Source: a halophilic archaeon
GTDB lineage: Archaea > Halobacteriota > Halobacteria > Halobacteriales > Haladaptataceae
Length of the DNA: 64,000 bases
Direction of reading: 5' to 3'
NCBI GenBank assembly: GCA_003298465.1
Contig: QNGA01000001.1
Span: 1,426,001 to 1,490,000, forward strand
The notes under the pieces were generated by a model. The model was given only the letters and a program-made list of their open reading frames with translations. It was not told where the DNA came from and ran no database searches. Below are positions 32,517 to 41,791 of the stretch, piece after piece (the stretch's first letter is position 1; each line of letters begins with the position of its first letter). The translations under genes and the position numbers were made by a program.

Positions 32517-33446
32517 TCAGCGCAGTTCGTCGTACAGTTGCCGGGTCGCCTTCCGGACGGCCTCGTCGCTGCTCGTCGGCGGCTCCCAGCCGAGCGCGGC
32601 GAGCTTCTCGATGGAGAGGCGCATCTTCGGCACGTCGCCCGTCCAGCCGCGGTCGCCGCCGGTGTACTCGTACTCGGGGTCGACGCCCATCTCCTCGCTC
32701 ACGATGTCGGCGATGGCGGTGACCGACGTGGTCGTGCGCGTGCCGAGGTTGTACGTGTTGAGGTCGTCCTCGGCGTGCTCGACGACGTGACACATCGCGT
32801 CGACGCAGTCCTCGACGTGCATGTAGGACTTCTCCTGGCGGCCGTCGCCGAGGATGGTCAGCGACTCGGGGTCGGCGAGCAGCTTCTCGATGAAGTCCGG
32901 GACGACGTTGCCGCGCTGGTGTGGTCCCACGATGTTGGCGAACCGGTACATCCACACCGTGAAGTCGTGCGAGTGGGCGTACGTCGAGACGATGCCCTCG
33001 TCGGCGAGTTTGCTGGCGCCGTAGATGCTGATGGGTTCGAGCGGCGCGTAGTCCTCCGGCGTCGGGCGCGGCGCCTCGCCGTACACCGTCGAGGACGAGG
33101 TGAAGCCGAGGTTCGTGACGCCGACCTCGTCCATGCGCTCGACGACGTTGTACGTCATCGCGCCGTTCTCCTCGAACAGCTGGCGGGGGTTCTCGTAGTT
33201 CGTGTCGGTGTAGGCGGCGAAGTGGAAGACCGCGTCGAGGGCCTCGGTGACGACCTCGGTGACGTCGTCGGGATTGGTCATGTCGGCCTGCACGAACTCG
33301 ACGCCGTCGGGTACCCGCTCGCGGTCGCCCTTCGAGAGGTCGTCGGCGACGACGACGTGGTTGTCCGCGGCGAGTCGCTTCGCGAGGTGGGAACCGACGA
33401 GGCCCGCACCGCCGGTCACGAGCACTCGCTTTTCGGAGAGCTCCAT
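32517..33446 (-). CDS. NAD-dependent nucleotide-sugar epimerase (GalE-like)
   Basis: The 309-residue extended SDR has the NAD-binding VLVTGGAGLVGSHLAKRL, the FTSSSTVYGEA active-site serine/threonine region and the YGASK catalytic pair, then RFANIVGPHQRGNVVPDFI. It should interconvert UDP- or other NDP-sugars at C4, supplying surface glycans. It is a single gene convergent with the BsuPI-like gene, six bases apart. The exact sugar cannot be read from sequence. Confidence 0.9.
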   Translation of the reverse strand: MELSEKRVLVTGGAGLVGSHLAKRLAADNHVVVADDLSKGDRERVPDGVEFVQADMTNPDDVTEVVTEALDAVFHFAAYTDTNYENPRQLFEENGAMTYNVVERMDEVGVTNLGFTSSSTVYGEAPRPTPEDYAPLEPISIYGASKLADEGIVSTYAHSHDFTVWMYRFANIVGPHQRGNVVPDFIEKLLADPESLTILGDGRQEKSYMHVEDCVDAMCHVVEHAEDDLNTYNLGTRTTTSVTAIADIVSEEMGVDPEYEYTGGDRGWTGDVPKMRLSIEKLAALGWEPPTSSDEAVRKATRQLYDELR

Positions 33447-33612
33447 GCGTCGTAGTTGCGAGCACCGGTGGCATGTGCGTTCCGGTCCTGGTTCGCTGCC
33501 CACGACGCTGTACAATCGTAGGAAATTATTTCGCGTCTCTATAAATTGTGGAACTTATATTCCAATTCTGTGGCCAATAATGTTTATGACGCACCGTTGC
33601 AGGTGTCAGGGT

Positions 33613-35238
33613 ATGGCGAGCGAAACGTACGGAATTATCAGTCTCTTCCCGGCGCTGTTGGCCATCGTCCTGACGCTTGTTTCGCGGCAGGCGCTCCTGT
33701 CGCTGTTCGCCGGTATCTGGATCGGCGCGACGATACTGGTCGGCTGGAATCCGGTCGCCGGTGCGGCCCGGAGCCTGGAGTTCGTCGTGACGAACGTCAC
33801 CGCAACGTTCAACGTGAAACTGTTGCTGTTCACGTTCCTCATCGGCGCGATGCTGGGGATGATATTCCTCTCCGGCGGGATGAAGTCGGTGGCGGACGGC
33901 ATCGTGAAACGCGTGAAGACGAGCCGGCAGGCCCAGCTGGGGACCTCCGTCCTCGGCATGTTGATATTCTTCGACTCCTACGCCAGCACGATGATATCGG
34001 GGTCGGTGATGCGTCCGGTCACCGACCGGTTCGACGTGAGCCGCGAGAAGCTGGCGTACATCCTCGACTCGACGACCGCACCGACCGCGAGCATCGCCGT
34101 GGTGTCGACGTGGCTCGGGTTCGAGGTTGGCCTCATCCAACAGCAGTTCGATGCATTAGGAATCCAGCGGAACGCCTTCCTCGTGTTCATCGAGTCCATC
34201 CCGTTCCGGTTCTACAGCCTGTTCGCGCTCGTGCTGGTGTTCACCGTCGTGCTCTCGGACTGGAACTTCGGCCCCATGGAGAAGGCCGAGCGCCGCGCCC
34301 GGAACGAGGGGAAGGTGCTGCGCGACGACGCCAACCCCCTGATGGAGACGCAGGCGGGCGACATCGAGACGCCGGACCACGTCGACCCACGCTGGTGGTA
34401 CTTCGCCTCGCCCATCGTGGTGCTCGTCGCGGTCACGCTCTTCGGCCTCTGGTTCACCGGCGGCGGCGTCGCGAAGACGACCCAGGCCCTGGCCGGTGCC
34501 GGAGGGATGTTCGACTCCGTCTCCGCCCTGTTCGGCTCCTACGCCGACGCGCTGAAGGAAGCCAACACGGCGAACGCCATCCTCTGGGCGTCGTTCGCCG
34601 GCTGTGCGACCGTCCTCACCATCCTCGTCGCCCACGCCCGCATCGAACTCGACGACGTGAGCGACTCCATCTTCGAGGGGTTCAAGATGGTCATGTTCCC
34701 CATCGCCATCCTCTCGCTGGCCTGGAGCATCGGTTCCGTCAGCGAGGCGCTCGGCGTCGGCCCGTACGTCGTCAGCGTCTCGAAGGGTATCATCACCGCG
34801 GAGCTGCTGCCCGCGGTCGTCTTCCTCAGCGCGGCCATCATCAGCTTCTGCATCGGGACCTCCTGGGGGACGATGGGCATCCTGTTCCCGGTCGCTGTTC
34901 CGCTCGCGCACACGATCGGAACGCCGCTCGCGATGGCCATCGGTGCCATCCTGACGGGGTCGCTGTTCGGCGATCACTGCTCGCCCATCAGCGACACGAC
35001 GGTGCTGTCGAGCATGTTCGCGGCGAGCGACCACGTCGACCACGTCAACACCCAGATTCCCTACGCAGTGCTGGCTGCGGGGGTGGCGACGCTGGCGTTC
35101 CTCGTCAGCGGCTACACGGGCGTGTCCGTCGGCGTGGTCCTCACCGTCGGCGTCGGCCTGCTGGTCGGGGCGACCTACGTCCTCTCCGAGCACGTCGGCG
35201 CGACCGAGCAGATGAACGTGGCCGAGGCGTTCGAGTAG
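33613..35238 (+). CDS. NhaC-type sodium/proton antiporter family protein
   Basis: The 541-residue membrane protein has about 12 hydrophobic spans, including FPALLAIVLTLVSRQALLSL and LLPAVVFLSAAIISFCIGTS. Diagnostic NhaC motifs are SWGTMGILFPVAVPLA and GSLFGDHCSPISDTTVLSS near the C-terminus. It should exchange sodium for protons, needed in high salt. An AT-rich upstream region holds CTATAAATT at 33537-33545 and the short inverted repeat TGGAA-N6-TTCCA (33549-33564). The start at MASETYGIISL matches the first membrane span. Confidence 0.92.
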   Translation: MASETYGIISLFPALLAIVLTLVSRQALLSLFAGIWIGATILVGWNPVAGAARSLEFVVTNVTATFNVKLLLFTFLIGAMLGMIFLSGGMKSVADGIVKRVKTSRQAQLGTSVLGMLIFFDSYASTMISGSVMRPVTDRFDVSREKLAYILDSTTAPTASIAVVSTWLGFEVGLIQQQFDALGIQRNAFLVFIESIPFRFYSLFALVLVFTVVLSDWNFGPMEKAERRARNEGKVLRDDANPLMETQAGDIETPDHVDPRWWYFASPIVVLVAVTLFGLWFTGGGVAKTTQALAGAGGMFDSVSALFGSYADALKEANTANAILWASFAGCATVLTILVAHARIELDDVSDSIFEGFKMVMFPIAILSLAWSIGSVSEALGVGPYVVSVSKGIITAELLPAVVFLSAAIISFCIGTSWGTMGILFPVAVPLAHTIGTPLAMAIGAILTGSLFGDHCSPISDTTVLSSMFAASDHVDHVNTQIPYAVLAAGVATLAFLVSGYTGVSVGVVLTVGVGLLVGATYVLSEHVGATEQMNVAEAFE

Positions 35239-35279
35239 GTTTCGAAACCCCCTAACCCGCCCGCCGCCCACCTCGACGT

Positions 35280-35822
35280 ATGCAAGACGAACCGGAGGTC
35301 GCCGTCGTCCGACTGGGCCACCGCCCGGGACGCGACGAGCGGATGACGACCCACGTCGGGTTGACGGCGCGGGCGCTCGGGGCCGACCGCGTCGTCCTCC
35401 CGGACAACGCGGCGAAGTCGCGGGACACCATCGAGGACATCACGGAGCGGTTCGGCGGTCCCTTCTCGGTCGAACTCTCGGGGAGCCAGAAGGCGCTCGT
35501 TCGCGACTGGGACGGAACGGTCGTCCACCTGACGATGTACGGCGAGCGCGTCCAGGACGTTCAGGACGAGATACGGGCGGCCCACGGGGACGAACCGCTG
35601 CTCGCGGTGGTCGGCGCGGAGAAGGTTCCCTTCGACGTGTACGAGGCCGCGGACTACAACGTCGGCGTGACGAACCAGCCCCACTCCGAGGTCGCGGGGC
35701 TGGCGGTGTTCCTCGACCGCCTGTTCGAGGGTCGGGAACTCGACCGTGAGTGGGTCGGCGCGCGCCAGCGCGTCGTCCCCGAGGAGACCGGGAAGACGGT
35801 TCGCCCGGTCGACGAGGAGTGA
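35280..35822 (+). CDS. trm56: tRNA (cytidine(56)-2'-O)-methyltransferase
   Basis: The 180-residue protein is an archaeal aTrm56 SPOUT methyltransferase that methylates the ribose of C56 in the tRNA T loop. It begins VAVVRLGHRPGRDERMTTHV, and the knot region includes AVVGAEKVPFDVYEAADYNV and GVTNQPHSEVAGLAVFLDRL. Length is usual. It lies upstream of rnp2 and psmA in the same direction, a plausible RNA-processing grouping. Confidence 0.93.
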   Translation: MQDEPEVAVVRLGHRPGRDERMTTHVGLTARALGADRVVLPDNAAKSRDTIEDITERFGGPFSVELSGSQKALVRDWDGTVVHLTMYGERVQDVQDEIRAAHGDEPLLAVVGAEKVPFDVYEAADYNVGVTNQPHSEVAGLAVFLDRLFEGRELDREWVGARQRVVPEETGKTVRPVDEE

Positions 35823-35952
35823 CCCCGCGAGCGGTCGGCGTTCGCGCGGCTGACCGGCGTCCCCGTCCCAGCGAGCGTCGGGGCCGGCTCCGATGGGGGT
35901 AGTTCGGGAGCGCACCATTCAAGCCCGCGCCGCGCCAACTGCCGACCGGACG

Positions 35953-36432
35953 ATGAAGCACCTCCCGAAACATCTGCGGCCGCGCTGGCGCTACCTCGCG
36001 GTCGGCATCGAAGCGTGGCCCGACGCCGACCTGGACCGGCGGTCGTTCCAGCGGAGCGTCTGGTTCGCGGCCCAGAACCTGCTGGGCGACGCCGGCAGCG
36101 CCGACGCCGACCTGAGCCTCCTCTCGTTCGAGTTCGGAGACGGCGAAGGGGAAGCGCTGGTCCGCGCCCGGCGCGGTCACGCCGAGCGCGCCCGTGCGGC
36201 GCTGGCCTGCATCGACGAGGTGAACGGCGACCCCGTAGGGGTGTTCGTACGGGGCATAAGCGGTACGGTACGGGGTTGTGAAGAAAAGTATTTAGGTCGT
36301 CGCAGGGAACTTTCGGGGGAGAGAAGCGTCGTGTTTGCGGACGCTGAACGGGCCGCCGTCGAACGGGACGGTCTAATCGACGTACGGCTCGATGGAGCGT
36401 TCGCGGGCGCGACGGAACTCGATTTCGAGTGA
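35953..36432 (+). CDS. rnp2: RNase P protein component 2 (Pop5/Rpp14)
   Basis: The 159-residue protein starts KHLPKHLRPRWRYLAVGIEA, the conserved archaeal Rnp2 N-terminus, and has AAQNLLGDAG and GHAERARAALACIDEVNGDP. Pop5 binds the catalytic domain of RNase P RNA with Rpp30, whose gene (rnp3) lies at 62189 here. The tail beyond residue about 115 (RGCEEKYLGRRRELSG onwards) overlaps a TATA-like TATTTAGG near 36290 that may drive psmA. The gap to psmA is four bases. Confidence 0.9.
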   Translation: MKHLPKHLRPRWRYLAVGIEAWPDADLDRRSFQRSVWFAAQNLLGDAGSADADLSLLSFEFGDGEGEALVRARRGHAERARAALACIDEVNGDPVGVFVRGISGTVRGCEEKYLGRRRELSGERSVVFADAERAAVERDGLIDVRLDGAFAGATELDFE

Positions 36433-36436
36433 TACT

Positions 36437-37180
36437 ATGCAGGGACAAGCCCAACAGCAAGCGTACGACCGAGGGATTACGATCTTCTCGCCGGACGGCC
36501 GACTCTACCAGGTCGAGTACGCCCGCGAGGCGGTCAAGCGAGGCACGCCGTGTATCGGCGTTCGAACGAACGACGGCGTCGTCCTCACGGTGGACAAGTA
36601 CATCCGTTCACAGCTGATGGAACGCGAGAGCATCGAGAAGCTCCACAAGGTCGACGACCACATCGGCATCGCCAGCGCGGGCCACGTCGCCGACGCACGT
36701 CAGCTCATCGACTTCGCGCGCCAGCAGGCCCAGATCAACCGCCTGCGCTACGGTGAACCCGTCGGCGTCGAGACGCTGACCAAGCAGGTCACCGACCACA
36801 TGCAGCAGTACACGCAGGTCGGTGGCGCACGACCGTTCGGTGCGGCGCTGCTCATCGGCGGCATCGACGACGGCGAGCCCCGCCTCTACGAGACGGACCC
36901 GAGCGGCACGCCGAACGAGTGGAAGGCGAACGCCATCGGTGCCGACCGCAGCGACATCCAGGACTACCTCGAGGAGAACTACACCGACGACCTGGACCTC
37001 GACGGCGGCATCACGCTCTCGCTCGAAGCGCTCGCCCAGAGCAAGGACGAGGAACTCGATCCCGAGGGCTTCTCCGTCGCGACCATCGACGTCGAGACGG
37101 AGCGCTACGAGCGCATCGAGACGGACGAACTCGAAACGTACGTGCAGGAACTCGACTCGTTCGACGAAGACGAAGAGTAG
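36437..37180 (+). CDS. psmA: proteasome subunit alpha
   Basis: The 247-residue protein forms the outer rings of the archaeal 20S proteasome. The gate-forming N-terminus AYDRGITIFSPDGRLYQVEY, with the YDR motif, is intact, as is GIASAGHVADARQLIDFARQ. The tail is acidic (DSFDEDEE). Alpha subunits are not proteolytic; they gate entry and dock PAN, which is encoded at 49234. A beta subunit gene is not in this window. It follows rnp2 by four bases. Confidence 0.97.
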   Translation: MQGQAQQQAYDRGITIFSPDGRLYQVEYAREAVKRGTPCIGVRTNDGVVLTVDKYIRSQLMERESIEKLHKVDDHIGIASAGHVADARQLIDFARQQAQINRLRYGEPVGVETLTKQVTDHMQQYTQVGGARPFGAALLIGGIDDGEPRLYETDPSGTPNEWKANAIGADRSDIQDYLEENYTDDLDLDGGITLSLEALAQSKDEELDPEGFSVATIDVETERYERIETDELETYVQELDSFDEDEE

Positions 37181-37387
37181 GGCGTCCCTCTTTTCGCCTG
37201 CGTTCCCCTTCGCCGCCGAGCGTTCGGTTCGTTCCGGACGCCCACGTCGGAATCGGTTCTCCGGGAGCGACGTCCGTTCGACTGAGAGCGTCGGTCCGCC
37301 GCCGGGAGTGAGAGGTGGGCCACCGTCCGGGTCCGAACTCCCCTCTCGCGGGAAACACCTTTTAGGCGGGCGGAACTATCGTCGGGT

Positions 37388-38113
37388 ATGATTTCACTTG
37401 AGGAAGCCGTAACCGCTCGCCTCGAATCTCACGGCGAGCGATTCGAGGTGCTCGTCGACCCCGACGCGGCGCTCGCCATCAAGCGCGGCGAGTTCGAGGG
37501 AGAACTCGAAGACGTCATCGCCGCGGAGGACGTGTTCGAGAACGCCAGCCGCGGCGACCGACCGGCCGAGTCCGATCTCGAAGACGTGTTCGGTACCACC
37601 GAGCCGCTGGAGATCATCCCCCAGGTCATCGAGGAGGGCGAAATCCAGATAACGGCCGAGCAGCGCCAGGAGATGCAGGAACAGAAACACAAACAGCTCG
37701 TCGACCGCATCACGCGCAACGCGGTCAACCCGCAGATGGACAACGCGCCGCATCCGCCCGAGCGCATCGAGACCGCGCTCGAGGAGGCAGGGTTCACCGT
37801 CGACCCGATGGAACCCGTGAGCCAGCAGGTCGACGACGCGTTAGAGGCGCTCCGTCCGGTCATCCCCATCCGGTTCGAGGAGGTGACGGTCGCGGTGCAG
37901 GTGCCCGCCGACTACGCCGGCAGTGCGCAGGCGCGCATCCGACAGTTCGGCGAACTCGAACGCGAGGAGTGGCAGAACGACGGTTCGTGGGTCGGCGTGC
38001 TCACGTTCCCCGCGGGGATGCAAAACGAGTTCTACGACCTCGTCAACGAGCACACGAGCGGCGAGGCGGAGACGCGCATCATCAAGGACGAGGACGACCT
38101 GAAAACGCGCTGA
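37388..38113 (+). CDS. ribosome maturation factor SBDS
   Basis: The 241-residue protein has the three SBDS domains: N-terminal FYSH-like (KRGEFEGELEDVIAAEDVFE), a helical middle domain (QRQEMQEQKHKQLVDRITRN, PHPPERIETALEEAGF) and a C-terminal ferredoxin-like domain (ALRPVIPIRFEEVTVAVQVP). SBDS helps release anti-association factor from the large ribosomal subunit. In many archaea it is followed by exosome genes; none follow here. A TTTAGG-type TATA element lies about 28 bases before the ATG. Confidence 0.95.
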   Translation: MISLEEAVTARLESHGERFEVLVDPDAALAIKRGEFEGELEDVIAAEDVFENASRGDRPAESDLEDVFGTTEPLEIIPQVIEEGEIQITAEQRQEMQEQKHKQLVDRITRNAVNPQMDNAPHPPERIETALEEAGFTVDPMEPVSQQVDDALEALRPVIPIRFEEVTVAVQVPADYAGSAQARIRQFGELEREEWQNDGSWVGVLTFPAGMQNEFYDLVNEHTSGEAETRIIKDEDDLKTR

Positions 38114-38214
38114 GTTCTCCCGACCCTTCCCCGCCGGGACAACGGTTCGACGGAGACGGGCCGGGAACGGTCGGCGGGGAACGCGACGGTGCTCGTACCG
38201 GGGCTCGCGCGACG

Positions 38215-38454
38215 TTACACGCGTTCGATGCGAATCTCGTCGTCGGTCACGTCGTCGACCTGCTCGTCCTGTATCGGATAGGTGTCGTCGTCGACGTCGC
38301 CCCAGCCGAGCTTCGACTTTATCTTGTCGGTGATTCCGGGGTCCGGTTCGACGTACGCCTGTCCGTGGCGGACGTCGGAGACGATTCCAACTTCGTCGCC
38401 GTCGTCGTCGACGACGGTTTTACCCTCGTCGTCGTCGGTGAATTCCACGCTCAT
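38215..38454 (-). CDS. PRC-barrel-like small protein, 79 aa
   Basis: The 79-residue acidic protein begins MSVEFTDDDEGKTVVDDDGD and continues VGIVSDVRHGQAYVEPDPGI, a pattern seen in PRC-barrel-like domains, ending with DDTYPIQDEQVDDVTDDEIR. Such domains bind proteins or RNA; the partner is unknown. It is monocistronic between SBDS and another small gene. Confidence 0.68.
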   Translation of the reverse strand: MSVEFTDDDEGKTVVDDDGDEVGIVSDVRHGQAYVEPDPGITDKIKSKLGWGDVDDDTYPIQDEQVDDVTDDEIRIERV

Positions 38455-38585
38455 GGCAGTTCACGTTAGGGCGAACTGTCCCGAGTCGAAACAGGCTGCA
38501 CATGCAGGGCGTTTTTCAGGCGTCCGTCGACGGCGACCGCGCTGGCGCGACGGTGCTCGGAGAGAGAAGGTGAACTGCGTCGGCG

Positions 38586-38873
38586 TCAGTGAGAGTGGCC
38601 GGTCGCCTGCTCGAACGTGATGCCGAGTCGCTGCTCGAACTGTTCGCGAGCCTGCTCTTCGATGGCCGCCACCTCGGGGTCCGGTTCGCCCTCCGCGTGG
38701 TGGACCGCGCCGTGGACCTGCTGGACGAAGGAGATGAGCGCCATGTCGCCGACGACCGTCGGGCCGCTCTCGTCTTCTTCCTGGAGCAGTTCGACCAGAC
38801 CGGGCGGGAGTTCGAGATCGTCGGTCTCGCCGTCCGGTCCCTCGATGGTGTAGGTGACAGTGTCGTCTGCCAT
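38586..38873 (-). CDS. uncharacterised acidic protein, 95 aa
   Basis: The 95-residue protein has a strand pair at the front (TVTYTIEGPDGETDDLELPP) and helices behind (GLVELLQEEDE, ALISFVQQVHGAVHHAEGEP, EQAREQFEQRLGITFEQATG) and ends in GHSH. Several histidines near the middle and end might bind metal. It lacks signal and membrane segments. No family is recognised with confidence. Confidence 0.65.
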   Translation of the reverse strand: MADDTVTYTIEGPDGETDDLELPPGLVELLQEEDESGPTVVGDMALISFVQQVHGAVHHAEGEPDPEVAAIEEQAREQFEQRLGITFEQATGHSH

Positions 38874-38924
38874 GCCCCCAGGTTCGACGTCCGGACGTAA
38901 GGGTCTGTGGTTACCGACGTGGGT

Positions 38925-40259
38925 TCAGTCGTCGGAGGCCGTCACGCCCTCCTGGGCAGTGCTCGTCCCGCCGACGTCGGCGGTTTCGAGGTACTCGTCG
39001 GCGTCGATGGCCGCCTTACAGCCCATGCCGGCCGCGGTGACCGCCTGCTGGTAGTGGAAGTCGACGACGTCGCCCGCGCCGAAGATGCCCGGTACGTCCG
39101 TCTCGGTCTGGCCACCGCCCTTGCCGCCGTGCGTGCGGATGTACCCCTCCGCGTCGAGTTCGACGTCCGTGTCCTCGAGGTAGCCCGTGTTCGGCGTGTG
39201 GCCGATGGCGAGGAACACCGCGCCCGCGTCGAAGTCGAACGTCTCTGTCTCCGGGTCGTCCGGCTTCTCGGAGGGGTAGCCCTCCGGATGCCGGACCATC
39301 GTCACGTCGTCGACGCCCTCCTCTGGCGTGCCGTGAATCTCGGTAACCTCGGTGTTCTTCATGATCTCTATCTCGCCCTCGTCGACCTTCTTCTGGACGC
39401 GCTCCTCCCAGTAGTCCTCCGCGCGGAACTCCTCGCGGCGGTGGACGAGATACACCTTCTCGGCGAACTTCGTGAGGAAGGTCGCCTCCTCGAAGGCGGC
39501 GTCGCCGCCGCCGACGACGACCATCTCCTCCCCGCGGAAGAACGCTCCGTCGCAGGTGGCACAGGTCGAGACGCCGTAGCCCATCAGTTCGTCCTCCCCC
39601 GGGATAGAGAGGGTGCGTGCGCTCGCCCCGCTGGCCGCGATGAGCGCGTCGGTAGTGTACACGTCGCCGTTCGAGAGTTCCACGCGGAACGGCCGCGAGT
39701 CGTCGTCGACGTCCTCGACGATTCCGTTCTTGACCTCCGCGCCGAACCGCTCGGCCTGCTCCTGCATGTTGTTGATGAGGTCCGGACCGCTGATGCCGTC
39801 CGGGAATCCCGGGTAGTTCTCCACGTCGGTCGTCAGCGTCAACTGACCGCCGGGTTCGTCGCCCTGGAGCACGAGGGGGTCGTTGTTCGCTCGCGCGGCG
39901 TAGATGGCTGCGGTCAGCCCCGCGATGCCGCTCCCCGAGACGATCAGTCGCCGGTGTTCGGGGCTGCTCTCCTCCTCACCGCCGTCCGCCACGGCGAGGT
40001 TCAGTTTCTCGTCCAGTTCGCCCGTCTCGTCCAGCGCCTTCGTGTCGTCGAACCCGCCGACGAGTTCGTCGTCGACGAACACCTCGGGAGCCGTCTTGCG
40101 ACCGTTCGCGCGCTCGACCATCTCCTCGAACAGGTCGTCGTCGCCCGTCACGTTGTACGTCTCGTACTCGACGCCCTTCTCGTCGAAGAGGTCCTTCGCT
40201 TTCTCGCAGTACGGACAGTTGTCCTTGGTATATATCTCGACGCGCGGGTGTTCAGTCAT
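38925..40259 (-). CDS. glutaredoxin-thioredoxin reductase fusion protein
   Basis: The 444-residue protein joins an N-terminal glutaredoxin domain (about 1-90, active site C15-P-Y-C18, and TAPEVFVDDELVGGFDD) to a complete thioredoxin reductase (about 104-440). The reductase part has FAD motif SGSGIAG, redox pair C234-A-T-C237, NADPH motif GGGDAAFEEA with HRREEFR and the FAD C-terminal motif GIFGAGDVVD. Electrons should pass from NADPH by FAD to CATC and perhaps straight to CPYC. The fusion gives a self-contained disulfide reductase, interesting because haloarchaea use gamma-glutamylcysteine instead of glutathione. Confidence 0.93.
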   Translation of the reverse strand: MTEHPRVEIYTKDNCPYCEKAKDLFDEKGVEYETYNVTGDDDLFEEMVERANGRKTAPEVFVDDELVGGFDDTKALDETGELDEKLNLAVADGGEEESSPEHRRLIVSGSGIAGLTAAIYAARANNDPLVLQGDEPGGQLTLTTDVENYPGFPDGISGPDLINNMQEQAERFGAEVKNGIVEDVDDDSRPFRVELSNGDVYTTDALIAASGASARTLSIPGEDELMGYGVSTCATCDGAFFRGEEMVVVGGGDAAFEEATFLTKFAEKVYLVHRREEFRAEDYWEERVQKKVDEGEIEIMKNTEVTEIHGTPEEGVDDVTMVRHPEGYPSEKPDDPETETFDFDAGAVFLAIGHTPNTGYLEDTDVELDAEGYIRTHGGKGGGQTETDVPGIFGAGDVVDFHYQQAVTAAGMGCKAAIDADEYLETADVGGTSTAQEGVTASDD

Positions 40260-40415
40260 GGTGCAATATCAGTGCGCGGGAGGTATTTACCTTGCGTTGT
40301 CCCGCCAGGTTTCCGGTATCGCGGACGAGGGCTGCCGCCCCCCGTCGAAGGGAAGTCACCGCCCGGTTCGGCGACTCTCGAAGCGTTTACCCCGCTGGTC
40401 GCCCTCCGTCCGCGC

Positions 40416-40700
40416 ATGGCCGCAGACATCGAGGAGAAGACCGACCGCTACGAGCGTCTGCTGGCGGAGGCCGTCGACGCCGCCACGGTCGCTCCGCCCG
40501 CCGATACGCCGATGGGCGAGGCGGCGACCGAGTGTCTGGAGATGGCCGAGTCGTATCTCGCCGACGGCCGCCACTTCCGCGAGGACGACGACCTGGTGAA
40601 CGCGCTCGCCTCGTTCTCGTACGGGCACGCGTGGCTGGACGCGGGTGCACGCGTCGGTCTGTTCGACGTGCCGACCGACGGACATCTCTTCACCGTGTAG
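40416..40700 (+). CDS. DUF357 family protein, 94 aa
   Basis: The 94-residue helical protein has the DUF357 pattern: EEKTDRYERLLAEAVDAATV, ATECLEMAESYLADGRHFRE and DDLVNALASFSYGHAWLDAG, which predicts helices with a dimer interface. DUF357 proteins are widespread in archaea with no established function. Promoter-like sequence is not obvious, although TTTACC lies about 30 bases upstream. Confidence 0.85.
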   Translation: MAADIEEKTDRYERLLAEAVDAATVAPPADTPMGEAATECLEMAESYLADGRHFREDDDLVNALASFSYGHAWLDAGARVGLFDVPTDGHLFTV

Positions 40701-40782
40701 CCCGCCTCGACTAACCCAGTCACGGGGACGGTCTCGCCTGTAACGATGGTATTACGTCGAGTGAGTGTGTCGGTTAGTGGCA

Positions 40783-41058
40783 ATGGAGGGCGTTCTGTGG
40801 TACGTGCTCACCGGCACCCGCGGCGGTGCCAATCGCGTACGATTGCTCCACGCGATAGACGAGCGACCGCGGAACGCCAATCAGTTGGCGGAAGAACTCG
40901 ACCTGGACTACAAGACGGTGCGTCACCACCTCGACGTGCTCATGGACAACGACATCGTCGAGAACAGCGGCGACGACTACGGCGCGGTGTACCTACCGAC
41001 CGACAAGGCGCGCCATCACTGGGACACGGTCGAAGAGATAATCGAGAAGGTGGAGTGA
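40783..41058 (+). CDS. ArsR-type winged-helix regulator, 91 aa
   Basis: The 91-residue protein starts MEGVLWYVLTGTRGGANRVR and has a winged helix (LLHAIDERPRNANQLAEELD, YKTVRHHLDVLMDND, wing VYLPTDKAR). This exact layout is common in haloarchaea next to a small membrane protein gene, which is also the case here at 41114. The pair may be sensor and regulator, but this is inference. An alternative GTG six codons upstream is less likely. Confidence 0.85.
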   Translation: MEGVLWYVLTGTRGGANRVRLLHAIDERPRNANQLAEELDLDYKTVRHHLDVLMDNDIVENSGDDYGAVYLPTDKARHHWDTVEEIIEKVE

Positions 41059-41113
41059 GTATGGTCGAATCTGGGAAAGCATATAACCGACGGCGTTCGC
41101 AAGGAGAGGACGG

Positions 41114-41419
41114 ATGGGTCTCTGGATAGACGTAGCGCGGGTCGCTACGGGGCTGAACGTGCTGTTGCTCGGCGGTCTGAGCTACGTCTGGATGCGAAAC
41201 TACTGGCAGTTCCGCTCGAAGCACACCCTCGGGCTGTCGGTGTTCGCTCTCCTCCTGCTGGGGGAGAACGCGCTGGCGCTGTACTTCTACCTCGTCCATC
41301 GGATACTGTCGGCCTGGTTCGCCACGGCGGTTCCGTCGATAGCGTGGAAGGCGATGATGACCCTTCACGTCCTGGAGTTCGCCGCCCTCGTGTTTCTCGC
41401 GTGGGTGACCTGGGACTGA
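41114..41419 (+). CDS. small haloarchaeal membrane protein paired with wHTH gene
   Basis: The 101-residue protein has three hydrophobic spans: VARVATGLNVLLLGGLSYVW, TLGLSVFALLLLGENALALY and MTLHVLEFAALVFLAWVTWD. It follows the winged-helix gene by 55 bases. It also has its own promoter-like CATATAAC (41080-41087) and a purine-rich AAGGAGAGGA just before the ATG that may act as ribosome binding site. The function is unknown. Confidence 0.8.
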   Translation: MGLWIDVARVATGLNVLLLGGLSYVWMRNYWQFRSKHTLGLSVFALLLLGENALALYFYLVHRILSAWFATAVPSIAWKAMMTLHVLEFAALVFLAWVTWD

Positions 41420-41596
41420 CCCACTCTCGGGCGGCGACGAGCGGTATCGTTCGGGACCGCGCCCGGTCCCTCGTGGCTGCGAGCCGAATCCCGGCCGCTA
41501 CCGGCACCGATCGACCGTCTCGGAGTTTCTTTCTCCGTCACCGTCACGTCGCCAGCCGCAATTCTTATTTTCTCGTCAGTGGTCCGTTCACCTGCA

Positions 41597-41791
41597 ATGG
41601 CGAAAGGTACGGTAACCTTCTTCAACGACACCGGCGGTTACGGGTTCATCGAGACTGACGATGCGGACGAGGACGTGTTCTTCCACATGGAGGACGTCGG
41701 CGGTCCGGACCTGGAGGAGGGGCAGGAAGTCGAGTTCGACATCGAGCAGGCCGACAAGGGCCCGCGCGCGACCAACCTCGAGCGAGTGTAG
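41597..41791 (+). CDS. cspA: cold shock protein
   Basis: The 64-residue protein is a single cold-shock domain with RNP1 GYGFIETDD and RNP2 VFFHMEDV, starting MAKGTVTFFNDTGGYGF. It binds single-stranded RNA or DNA and may act as RNA chaperone. A TATA-like TTCTTATTTTC about 30 bases upstream gives a nearly leaderless transcript. Monocistronic. Confidence 0.96.
   Translation: MAKGTVTFFNDTGGYGFIETDDADEDVFFHMEDVGGPDLEEGQEVEFDIEQADKGPRATNLERV

Noticed and set aside
33549..33564. TGGAA-N6-TTCCA before the NhaC gene as an operator
   Set aside because: The arms are only five bases and AT-rich surroundings make chance likely; noted within the gene entry only.
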